Assembly: GCA_029339505.1 (NCBI GenBank)
Contig: JAQISU010000081.1
Coordinates: forward strand, 15,475,001-15,539,000
Length of the DNA stretch: 64,000 bases
Direction: 5' to 3'
From: Unio delphinus
Taxonomy: Eukaryota > Mollusca > Bivalvia > Unionida > Unionidae
Shown: one piece after another, positions 1-61,604 of the stretch
How the letters are laid out: the number at the start of each line of letters is the position of its first letter
Numbering within the stretch: position 1 is the first letter of the stretch
Position numbers and translations under genes: made by a program
Notes under the pieces: model-generated
What the model was told of the DNA's origin: nothing
Databases searched by the model: none
What the model saw: only the letters and a program-made list of their open reading frames with translations

Positions 1-401
1 ATAAGGACTGCTATGCACCCTACCTCCATAATCTCAGTATGCACTCGATAGTTAAAGCATTTTAATTTAAAGCATTTCAATTTAAGTGGTGTTCACTTTT
101 TGAGGTAGTTATTGTTGGGATAGCATTACTATACAATGCTTATAAGACAGTAAATTATTAATTTTTTTATGTACTTCACTTCAAGTTTTTACTCACAAAC
201 TGAGCTTGTATAAATGCCCAATTATTAGGAAAATTACACTACCAGTGAACAGAAATAATCAAAATAATTAGAAAAAATTCATATCTCTTTAAGATTTAGC
301 ATACTTTTATAAACCTTTATCTTTCTTGCAAGTACAACTCCAATAATAAAAACATGTACTCTATGTCCATACAAGAGATCCAAGCTATTAGTAACAATCA
401 C

Positions 402-41088
<40,687 letters not shown>

Positions 41089-41393
41089 TTTCTATAAATA
41101 AAAGTAAGAAATTAATTAATATGATGATTTGTATGCATTACCTTGATCTCATAATACAGTTAATACTTTTGTTTTCTGATTTTAGTACATTAAAGAAGAT
41201 CCTGGTCTGCATTCTAATCACACAATCAAGAATTGCTGTAAAATGTGACCTTGACTTTAAGATCAATAGGGGGAGTAAATATATTTTTTTATTTGGTTTG
41301 CTTTTGTGGGGTTTAATACCATTTTCAGTATATGATGGGTAAATCTTGCATATTATCGTCATAATGATTCATCCAAGGAATGAACAAAACCCT

Positions 41394-41420
41394 CGGAGTG
41401 GGGCGGGGGGGGGGGGAGGT
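41394..41420. repeat. G-rich low-complexity tract
   Basis: A near-continuous run of ~20 G on the plus strand. Confidence 0.9.
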
Positions 41421-41790
41421 TTTAGGAAATATAATCAAATGAAAAACTTGAACAAAGATCCTAATGCAAAATTTTCCATGATTAATCAATCTTGACTGCA
41501 AAATCCAAAAGATGAGTACATATGTTGAAGAATATAATCAAATTAAAAAAACTTTAACCAAGATCCTAAAGCAAAATTTTTTCTGACTAATCTTGACTTC
41601 AAAATCCAAATGATGAGAACATATGTTGAAAAATAACTGTCTCAGTTTCATCAAGGGATTTTGGAAATATAAGCAAATTAAAACAACTGTAACAAAACTT
41701 AATGCAAATTTCTCCAGTTGTGATTTTGACCCCAAGGTACAAAAACCAAGAATGCGGGTCATGACAATTTTTAGCTCATAATGCTTCATC
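41420..41790. repeat. ~105-bp degenerate tandem repeat, ~3 copies
   Basis: Copies share AAATATAATCAAATTAAAAA, TAACNAAGATCCTAATGCAA and AATCCAAANGATGAGNACAT. Confidence 0.65.
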
Positions 41791-42771
41791 TCACAAATGA
41801 AATAAATAATTCATGAGGCTTTGGAAATGCATGAAAACCTCTCAGTACCAAAATCCCATGAGACCAATTAAAGTTTTAGTTTCATATTGTAGGGCTCAAA
41901 ATTCATACCAATCAACAAATCAATTACCAGTTAATTTTCAGATGGCTTGCTGAAACCTCCATCCTCACAAATCCACTGAATAAGTGCTGGTCACTAACAA
42001 AGCAATTGTTATAACTGCATGTATCATATTGGCAGATGTTAAAAGTTGATTTTGGACTTAGGAGAACATGCAGATCTGGAAGAGGCCTGGTGCAGTGAAA
42101 AGAAGGCAGGCATTAATCTTGCAAATGAAAATGGGCATAGTGACAGACCAAAAAGTGCTAATTCTTATGCAAATAAATCCATGTAGAAAAGCTGTGTGTT
42201 TTGATAATCTTCAAAGGATCACAACTTAATATTATAAACTAAGGTGATCAGTTATGGATTTCTTCATAATGACTTAAAATTGGGAAAATGATACCAACTG
42301 CTGTACTGCCCTGCCTGAGAAATACACCAACAAGGAATGGCACATCCCCACATAAGGAAAGTTTATCTGGCATGTAATACACAATAAATTGCTATTTAGT
42401 CCAAACAAATTTACTAACAACAATTGCAAAGATTTCTTTCAAAAACTTTGTTGTGCATTTTAAATATTTATGTAGCATTAGAACTAAACAATTACTTATG
42501 AATGTCATGCATTCAGCTGAAATGTACTCCTAGATTTCGTATGAAATTGTCATATGAGCGTGTTCATTTTAACATAATGTACCAGTCATTGCTTTATAAA
42601 AGTGCACCTTATCTGATATGGTTAAAGATTCAGTCTTCTCTTGAATGCCAAGCATTTTTAGAAGGCAAGAACCAATAATAATAATGATACTGCCTTAGAG
42701 TAGTGTTATTTTGTTAAAATTATGAATAAAGATAAATTGTAATTATTATGGATCATTATTTATGATAATAT
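41791..42771. other. Upstream of LRRC45 coding start, nothing recognised
   Basis: AT-rich; no domain-bearing ORF. It may be the LRRC45 5' UTR intron. Confidence 0.4.
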
Positions 42772-43506
42772 CATCATCATCATCACTGCCCGTCACTCCT
42801 ATCAGGGTATGGGCCGCCAACTACAGATCTCCAGAGTCCTCTGTCCTGGGCAATTTTTTCTAGCTGGTTCCAGGTGTAGCCCATCTTGGTGGTGTCCGCT
42901 TGGAGGTTGCGTCGCCAGGTGTTTCTTGGACGGCCTCTCTTCCGCTTGCCTTGTGGGTTCCACCTCAGCGCCTGCCTGGTGATACTGGTTGGCGGTTTTC
43001 GTAGGGTGTGCCCTATCCAGCCCCATCTCTTCTTCCTGATTTCTTCTTCAGCAGGAAGTTGGAAGGTCCTTTCCCAAAGATTGGCATTGCTGATGGTGTC
43101 AGGCCAGCGGATCCGGAGAATCCTTCTGAGGCAGCTGTTGATGAAGGTCTGGACTTTCCTGATGGTGGTCTTGGTCGTCCTCCAGATCTCTGCTCCATAC
43201 AGTAAGACTGACTTCACATTGGAGTTGAACAGTCGGATCTTGGTGGTCAAGGACAGCTCTTTGGAGGTCCAGATATTCTTGAGCTGGATGAAGGCGGCTC
43301 TTGCTTTGCCGATCCTTGCCTTGACGTCTGCGTCTGTACTGCCCTGCTGGTCAATGATGCTACCCAGGTAGGTGAAGGACTGCACTTCTTCCATGGGACT
43401 TCCATTCAGGGTGACTGGTTCGGTACTTGTGGAGTTGATCTTCAGGATCTTGGTCTTGTCCTCGTGGATGTTGAGGCCAACTTGTGAAGACGTGGCTGCC
43501 ACAACG
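42772..43506 (-). mobile_element. RTE-like LINE, 3' part, 5'-truncated, with intact 239-codon frame
   Basis: A minus-strand frame at 43502-42783 encodes the C-terminal part of a non-LTR reverse transcriptase ([78 protein letters not shown]). It has no internal stop and ends near the 3' end. The element ends in a (GAT)n tail. TTATGATAATAT at 42760-42771 and 43507-43518 is an exact 12-bp target-site duplication. This indicates a recent, 5'-truncated insertion. Locally GC-richer than its surroundings. Confidence 0.93.
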
Positions 43507-43518
43507 TTATGATAATAT

Positions 43519-44285
43519 GATCAGTACAAAATCTAGATGTCTAAATATTATGATTAAAATTAAAGGAATACCTATGTTGACTGAGTTATCACCCATGTTA
43601 TTAAGTAATATTCTTAAATCCTAAGTGTAGTGAAATAACTGTCACTGATATTGTACATGACACTATGAACAAGTGTAATACTAAAACCTTAGCAAAGTAC
43701 GCTATTTTAAACTGCATGGTATATGTCTTGATTTTGTTTTAAAATTATCATCAATCATTGTTGGTAACAAATATTTTTAACTTATTACAAACTATTCAAC
43801 TATTTTGCAACTGTCAGCACTGTATTGCCTTGATAAACAAGTAGAGACATAAGTCATTCTCATGGATGGATTATAACTTGTTAACTTCTTCCAACACTTA
43901 GGTCTGTTTCAATTTCACAACAAAGTTCTGGTTGGTGATAAAAACATTAAAGGCATATAATATTAAAAATAAAAAAATTATATATTTCTTACTTTACTCT
44001 ATAATTTCCCAGTATGTATTATGTTGGAGTTTTATGTTGGTGTTAAAAGTTCTGAGCATAACATAAATTTAATTTATAACTATTACTCTGTGCTACTGCC
44101 AAGCAAAACATCTACTAGGATATTTAATTAACAAAACCCTACACTCCTACTATTACAATTGTCTTGTTCCAGCAATTGGTCCACACAGTACAGCAACAAG
44201 AAACTTTAGCTTTAGAGTGTGTTGTTTATATGGGAGTGAAAGGAACTGTTGTTTGCATTTCTGACTCCAAAATAAAAAGGCTTAA
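43519..44285. other. Intergenic / 5' intron sequence, nothing recognised
   Basis: AT-rich, no element identified. Confidence 0.45.
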
Positions 44286-44287
44286 TA

Positions 44288-45879
44288 CAGTAAAACCTGT
44301 CTTGTGTGACCTCTGCTATGAGTGACCACCTGTCATTTCCGACCACAATCATAATGCACGGATCGATTTTATTATATAAACGTTCTGTTATGAACGACCA
44401 CCTGCTGAACATGACCAGCGACCGCGATTTCTTGGCAAAATATGCATTTTGACGCTGCTATGAACGACTGCATCACCAAAAAAAAAAAAGATTGACACCA
44501 CTGACCGTAACTTAATCCTTTGTAAACAATAGAGCTCGGGATAAATGTAGTATGCAAACAAAGTGCACATTAAATAACACTATAGTTGAACAACCATATA
44601 TCGAGATAAACACCTCTAACCATCATTTAATCCTTTGTAACAAAGAGATTGCTCTAATGAAGTATTTAAAAAGAATTTGTCTTGCTACCAGTTTTATGAA
44701 ATTTACAACTCCAGCATATGGTGTCATTTGTAAATTGCAGTAAACCAGACTAAAGTACATGTTATTAACCGCCATTGTAGTGCCAAAGTCATGTGAATAG
44801 CCAGTAAGAGTAACATCAAAGGGTGTAATGATGGATATACGCAGTCAATTTAGAGGTTTGTGTTTTTTCTGTATCTTTATGAAAACTCACATAACGCCGG
44901 TAGTCCTTATGTCCCAGTGAGAAATCGTTTGAAAGGGCTTCAGTGTAGGTTTTAGTACATTGTTTGTCTTTCCAGTTAATCCATAATGCCTGGAGGGTGA
45001 ATGAGCTCATTGTCTTTAATGCTAGTAAGTGAGAATCATTTCCGGATCTTTTTAAAATTATTTTTTAATTTCTTTTATTAGTGTTTCACCAAGCCACCAT
45101 CTGATTACCTGGGTGCAGATGGTCGCAACCTTTGTTTATCCAGCTATAACGCTGTTGATTTAAACTTCGTCTCAGAATAAATGTATTGTTTATGTCTTTT
45201 GGTTTCATTCATTGGTACATAATATATATTTATTCCACATTTCCCCAAAACCAGATCAAAACCAATAGTCTTTATAACGTCAACACTAATAACAATGGCA
45301 GAACCTCCGATGAAAAAATAAAAGTTTAAACACTGGAAGAAAGGATTAATGTCATTGAAAGAAATGAAAAAGGGGAGACCGCATCGCAAAATAGCAGTCA
45401 GCTTAAGCGTCGGTAAAACGAAAGTTCAAAATGTAATCAAAGACAAAATTTTGCTTCTTTGCTCAGAAATGTTCAAACCAAACAGATGAGTAAAACTTGT
45501 CAACAAAGAAGTATAATGGATTTCTAAAAAAACGTGAATAAGTGTATAGAATAAGATATATACATCATATCTAACTGTTCATTTTTTGTATATATTAATG
45601 TGATGTTGAAATATACATTTTATTCTCGTTGTTTGATAGATGTATATTCTTTATTATATAAAGATATTTTGAGAGGAATGCATGCAATATTTAACAAGAT
45701 TTATGACTAAATGATATGATACATGTACAGTGAGTATGAGTATTATTTATTTTTCAACAATGCTAACTATTGATCCTGAAAATCAGTCAATTTTCACACA
45801 CCTCTTATGAGAGACCACCTGTCTTGAGAGACCGCTTTTGGTTGGCAGAAGGGGCAGTCTCTCATAACAGGTTTTACCG
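44288..45879. mobile_element. Decayed pogo/Tigger-like DNA transposon, ~1.6 kb
   Basis: Left end CAGTAAAACCTGTCTTGTGT and right end ATAACAGGTTTTACCG are inverted repeats, each flanked by TA (44286-44287 and 45880-45881), the mariner/pogo duplication. A plus-strand remnant at ~45297-45450 begins ATGGCAGAACC. It shows a psq-type helix-turn-helix spread over two frames (TLEERINVIERNEKG, then RPHRKIAVSLSVGKTKVQNV), typical of a pogo/Tigger transposase N terminus. It is broken by a frameshift and an early stop; the catalytic DDD domain is absent. Confidence 0.85.
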
Positions 45880-46126
45880 TATGGTGCTGGAGTGTGGAAT
45901 GTGGCAATGACAAATTGGGTTCTAAACTTATTTCATCAAGATAGTTGATTAAGCAGACACTGGATGTCTATTGTTATCCTTTATATATACAATTTATATT
46001 AAATTATTTATCAATTTAGGTGACACAAACATTTTTAGACTTCCTCATTGTTTTGTACTAAACTGGTATTTCTCGACTATGGTTTACCCTTTAATCCAAA
46101 TTAACTGTATACATGATGCATTGAAG

Positions 46127-46129
<3 letters not shown>

Positions 46130-46172
<43 letters not shown>
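46130..46172. repeat. (TA)n microsatellite
   Basis: About 21 TA dinucleotides. A 108-codon frame running through it is not a gene. Confidence 0.95.
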
Positions 46173-46175
<3 letters not shown>

Positions 46176-46500
46176 CTTATAAAAATATGTCTGTTTCAAA
46201 ATTAAGCAAAAATGTTTTTGTTCTCAAAAATACAACACATCTGGCCAAATTATTATATCTCTTTTTATTTTGGCTATATATTTTGACCAAAGTTTAGTAC
46301 ATGGCCACCATTGTAAAAGCCCATAGTGGTAGATAATTTTTGTCTGGAAGTTTCTTGGTGACAGTTAAGGTTAAGAGCATTCAATAATCAGGACTGAATA
46401 CACTCTGGTTAAAGAAAATTAGTGTTAAATTTTTAAAGAACAATTTATATTTAATTTAAAATTAGTAAATGTGCATACATGACACATGTTACATGTACTA

Positions 46501-46645
46501 TAATTCTAACCTCTCAATACTGAGTGCCTTGGGAGGCAGCTGTTAGTACCATTTTATGTCTTAGGTATGACTTGGCCAGGGTTCGAACCTACAACCTCTC
46601 ACATCTAAGGCGGATGCTTTAACCACAAGGCCACTCAATTGGTCA
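46501..46645 (-). mobile_element. tRNA-derived SINE, family B, copy 4 (head half)
   Basis: Minus-strand A box TGGCCTTGTGG, then AGCATCCGCCTTAGATG and B box GGTTCGAACC. The 3' half of the family is missing. Confidence 0.85.
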
Positions 46646-47209
46646 GTAATCTAATCAAAGGGAGGTCAATAAAAAGTGCTGAGTCAATCAAAAGCTGAAC
46701 TAAAGGACTTCAAAGACGAATCAAGCTTTTACCATAAATTCTGGTGATAACCTCCAGAATTAATAGTAGGTGTGCAGTGAATTAAAAATAATGAATTAAG
46801 CAACTTTAAAGATGAACTAAATCGCTTTTTTTTCTGGCCGTTAAGGTGATTGTATACATCGTAAAATATTTAACAAAGGATGGGATAACCGAATGGATGC
46901 TCGGACAACCTTATTTGATGGTACTGAGGTTGAGAAAATTTTTCTTTGCACCTGCAAACTGTAACTACAATTATGTATGATGTGCGTGCAATTAAATCGA
47001 AGACATATTAATCTTTGTGAATTTAAATATTCGAAGTGTTAAAACTACTGTATTCTTCTGTACTTGTCTTAACACGTTCAATCCTGAAGTGAAATAGAAT
47101 ATCCATTCTCTTCGATTTAAATAAAATGGTTTTATACATTTTAATTAAACAAATTAGGTACATATTATAGTTTATGAAGATTTCTAATGAATTTGCAATT
47201 AATATGGAG
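46646..47209. other. Intergenic sequence, nothing recognised
   Basis: AT-rich; no element identified. Confidence 0.4.
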
Positions 47210-47575
47210 TAACAACGTACAATCAATTATTGTTGATATCACCACGAATGGAATCAAAAGACGTTCGCCATTTGTTTACAGTGAACTATTGTGTAACTCT
47301 AATATTGAAGAGCTCCTTCGCTTCAATCAATATAAAATAATTGGATAACAATCCTAATTAGCCTTCTTTCCATTGATGAAGCATAAATAAAATCTAATAA
47401 CGATATTTTGGATATAACGAAATTATACTAAGCAGCTTTGTAACTGTAAGCTAAGTATCACGAAATCTCCATTGATTCAAGCGGCTTAACAAAAATTGTA
47501 AACAAACCCACAGCTGCTCTCGCTTAATTACGTGAGTCATAAAGGTGTTATTAAATCTTCAAAGTTGATTGAAAA
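47210..47575. promoter_or_regulatory. Presumed divergent promoter / 5' flank of LRRC20 (and possibly LRRC45)
   Basis: The segment directly upstream of LRRC20 is repeat-free compared with its surroundings. It contains an AP-1-type TGAGTCA at 47533-47539. On the minus strand near 47270 is CAAATGGCGAACG, resembling a YY1-type ATGGCG start-site motif. No TATA box is obvious. Because LRRC45 needs a non-coding first exon somewhere above 41.1 kb, this segment is a candidate start region for both genes. This is inference from position and motifs only. Confidence 0.3.
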
Positions 47576-57574
<9,999 letters not shown>

Positions 57575-58180
57575 TAACATGGACCGAAAGTCATTCAGTT
57601 GCAATACAGTTTAAGATAAAGTTCATTTTTTTGTATACCCTTGTATTTGTTATGGTGTACAAATAATAATTATAATATATTTATTATTTTCATCTGATTA
57701 AGTTGAAATATTTGCAAATTAGAATTCAGAGAAGAAGTTAAAACAGGATTTTTAAGGATTTATTTTTTAGAGTTGTAAGGAAATTATAGATTTTTCAGTA
57801 GGTTTCAGATATGCTATTTATTGGAAAATGGTATGATGTGTATGCATAATACGAGACTCACAAATTGTAAATTGTTTTCATTTCAACGTGTGTGTTTGCG
57901 TGCGTGCGTTTGTTACATTTCAGTTTGGTTCTAGGGTACAGTACCTGGCTATGGCCTTTATTAATATTCTGTTGGGCACTAATGCCATTTACTCATATCA
58001 TATGATGTCACAAATTATACATCTGTTACTGCCTTCTCTCCTATGACCTGTTCACCTGCAGTGTTGACTGGCAGGTTGTAATGCCTGTGCCATTGGCTTA
58101 AGCACTAGTAACCCACCAAACATTATAGAAGAACAGTTCCCAAAAGTAGAAGGCAATAATAGAATAAAGGTAGTAACTGA
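57575..58180 (+). other. LRRC20 3' flank / probable 3' UTR
   Basis: Non-coding, AT-rich. The nearest canonical polyadenylation signal seen is AATAAA at 58163-58168. A variant AT-rich tract (AATAATTATAATATAT) at ~57663 could serve instead. The true 3' end is not determinable by eye. Confidence 0.35.
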
Positions 58181-58782
58181 ATCCTTGTGCATGCCTTAAG
58201 TAATTGGATGCTTACCTTTTAGCTCACCTGTACCAAATAGAAGGTAGCTGTTGTGCCCCCCACCCCCGGCATCAGCATTAGTATCTACATATATCAAAGC
58301 AAGTACATATGTATGGATTCGCTGCATCTCAACCATCCATTCTTCCCCATCTCAACCATCCATTCTTCCCAAGTCCCAAGTAACAGTTTGCAGTGGTCAC
58401 CATAACACCTGTTGCCTTTAGAGTGGGCTGAGGTGGCAAATTTTATACAGCTGCATTATTTTTATGTTCTTGGTTATATTTTTATTAAACTGTTTGGATT
58501 TTGCACCCATATACATAATGTTATACTTGGAATCATGAGCCTTGATGAGGAAATGTATAATGATGAAATACTGGACACTTATCAGAAAAGTAGGTCATGG
58601 TGTTTCATAGCTAATTTTACTTACTTGGATTCATTTTTTGTTTTTAATCCATTAGTTTGGATCATTAAATTTGATTCTTGTACACTTCCCTATTTGAATA
58701 TGCCTATGCTAAAACAGTTGCTAATGCGACCTACATTTCACTGGCTGAAATTAAATTTTTGCACTAAGCTCATGACAACACA

Positions 58783-59031
58783 GGGGCCCTGAGTGGCCAA
58801 GTGGTCTAAAGTGCTCTCTGTTACGGATCACTGCCATCTCACCTCTGTCTGCATAGGTTCGAGTCTCGGATTTGGCCAATGTGGGTATGTGAGAAAGCTT
58901 GCCAACAGCTTCTCGTGGGTCGGTGGTTCTTTCTGGGGTTTTCCCGGGTTCTTTCTCCACCATTAATACTGGCTGCCATGTATAGCCTATCTTGTGCTGA
59001 AAAATGGCGTTAAACCCTACTACAACAACAA
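58783..59031 (+). mobile_element. tRNA-derived SINE, family A, copy 4
   Basis: A box TGGCCAAGTGG, B box GGTTCGAGTC, body as in copies 1 and 3, and an ACAACAACAAC tail. CATGACAAC on the left and CATGACCAC on the right is a likely slightly mutated target-site duplication. Confidence 0.92.
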
Positions 59032-59034
59032 CAT

Positions 59035-59620
59035 GACCACATAGGTTTATTGCATGCTATGAATATACTACCCTCAGTTGTTATGGCCAATATTATACAC
59101 TTAGGTTAACTTTTTGACCTGGGTTAAATTTTGTGTCTCATGTTCATTTTCAAGGTACAGTTCATGATATAATCATGAAACTAACGACCGGCATCTCCAT
59201 CATTGAAACAAGATAAGCTCGTTGTGACCTACAATTACCAAATTTTCTGGATGGCGGCTTGCATTTGGGGTTAAGAAGAAACATATTGATTTGGGAGTCA
59301 GATGCTCCAAAATCTAGATTACTCTACTTGACAGAAAAAATAACATTAGTTCTACATCTTTTACCTCAACCAAGCTTTGTGTATGACTTGCACTTAAGGA
59401 AATAAAGAACCAAGTCAAAATATCAGAGACCAAAGAAATAAAAAAAATGATTTTCACTCAGTAACATTAGTTCAGTATGACATGCCAGGACCAAAATGTG
59501 TGGATAATTTATACTTGGAGTAAGGAAGAATGTTATTAATTTTGAGGTGAAAGGTTAAGGTCACTGGAAAAAATATAATTCTGAAAAATGTTATCTATAT
59601 ACATGTAGTTGACAATTAAA
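59035..59620. other. Intergenic, nothing recognised
   Basis: Weak similarity to the degenerate AGTTCATGATATAATCATG-type repeats seen elsewhere; no coding signal. Confidence 0.35.
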
Positions 59621-59625
59621 TATGG

Positions 59626-60434
59626 GGTGTACATGTAATGTGCCATTTACAGAACATGTATTACATGCTATATCCATAATATGGGGTTTACTTGTAATGT
59701 GCCATTTACAGAACATGCCTTACATGCTATATCCATAATATGGGGTTTACTTGTAATGTGCCATTTACAGAACATGTCTTACATGCTATATCCATAATAT
59801 GGGGTGTACTTGTAATGTGCTATTTACAGAACATGCCTTACATGCTATATCCATAATATGGGGTGTACTTGTAATGTGCTATTTACAGAACATGCCTTAC
59901 ATGCTATATCCATAATATGGGGTTTACTTGTAATGTGCCATTTACAGAACATGTCTTACATGCTATATCCATAATATGGGGTTTACTTGTAATGTGCCAT
60001 TTACAGAACATGCCTTACATGCTATATCCATAATATGGGGTTTACTTGTAATGTGCTATTTACAGAACATGTCTTACATGCTATATCCATAATATGGGGT
60101 GTACTTGTAATGTGCTATTTACAGAACATGCCTTACATGCTATATCCATAATATGGGGTGTACTTGTAATGTGCTATTTACAGAACATGTCTTACATGCT
60201 ATATCCATAATATGGGGTGTACTTGTAATGTGCTATTTACAGAACATGCCTTACATGCTATATCCATAATATGGGGTGTACTTGTAATGTGCTATTTACA
60301 GAACATGCCTTACATGCTATATCCATAATATGGGGTGTACTTGTAATGTGCCATTTACAGAACATGTCTTACATGCTATATCCATAATATGGGGTTTACT
60401 TGTAATGTGCCATTTACAGAACATGTCTTACATC
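59626..60434. repeat. 59-bp minisatellite, ~13.5 copies
   Basis: Unit TGTAATGTGCCATTTACAGA, ACATGCCTTACATGCTATAT, CCATAATATGGGGTTTACT. Copies are almost identical apart from three recurrent variant positions (TGCC/TGCT, ATGCC/ATGTC, GTTTACT/GTGTACT). Confidence 0.96.
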
Positions 60435-61604
60435 CCTAATATCCTTCCTTGAATCAGGAACCGTTTAAGGGAATGCATAGAATCCAGAACTTTTTAAAGG
60501 AATTCCTAGAATCAGGAACATTTTAAGGGAATGAGTATTATACCATTTTTACAAGTAATGTCTCTGTAACATCTTTCATGTTTCAGTCAATTCATTAAGC
60601 TTTCTTTGTATACATTGCATTTATTACATTCTATTTAAATTAGAATTAAGAAACGTGATAATTGATCTTAGAGATATCACTCTGCTAACTGAATCATGTA
60701 ACATGACAGTCAGTTAACCTCTGACAAACACAACTTTTTGGCAATGAAATTTGCTTTAATTTCATTGATAAGTTTATTAAAAGTGATTGTTGTTAATATA
60801 ACAAATGTAAAAGCACCAAGTTGCATAAATTATATTACAGAAAACAATATTTATATTTGTATTTCAAGTTCATAATGTAATAATTTCATGTTTTGTTTCA
60901 GTAAATCATGAAAATCAGGAAATAATTGCTATTACAAAGGAAGTTCACTCCAAACTATGTTATCAAATTTAGTATTCAGTCATATCTTCATTAAGTTTTG
61001 CTGATTTTTGTTGATGCTGCCCTAGAGGTAAACAAATTAAAAGTATACAACAAACCTGTAAATAGCTAGTGTTTGGAAGTACAATATATACTGTTAAAAA
61101 GTTATATTCTGATTGTGAAATGGAGTTTTGATCATTGATGATTGTAAATACATGCTTAGTTTATTAGAAGAAAACAATATCGGAAACCATTGTATTTGTA
61201 TTTCTCTACAGTATATTAATTACACTTTTCATCCCACCCCTTCTTCAGCTCCATGACTGAAGGTAATGAAAAATTAAAATGATACTACATTACTCTAGAG
61301 TTAAATACAACATCAAAGGCTAAATTTTGAAAGAACGCAATTTGAGGTTCAGGGCTTCCAAACGAGGAAAAAGTAAACACATTAAAATCCAAAGATAGGG
61401 GATTCTCTATCCCTATTTTAGACACGTTCATTTTTACATTATTTTTCAAAATTTATATAATTTTTATTTGTTTGTCTTCCAATTATAGACAGGTCTTGCT
61501 TTGTAATACTTATTGGAAAAAATGCAATAATTGCCATTGTTTCTTAGTTCAGCTGATCATGCGTGCAAACATAATTTTTTAGGGTCCAGGACTTACATAA
61601 ATAC
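60435..61604. other. Intergenic, nothing recognised
   Basis: A short TTTAAGGGAAT-type direct repeat occurs at 60445-60530; otherwise featureless AT-rich DNA. Confidence 0.4.

Noticed and set aside
42886..43371. 161-codon plus-strand frame with hydrophobic character
   Set aside because: Shadow on the opposite strand of the RTE-like reverse-transcriptase frame at 43502-42783, which carries the recognisable motifs.
58412..58792. 126-codon plus-strand frame downstream of LRRC20
   Set aside because: Starts at TTG, is rich in Phe/Ile/Leu as expected of AT-rich DNA, runs into a SINE head, and shows no domain.
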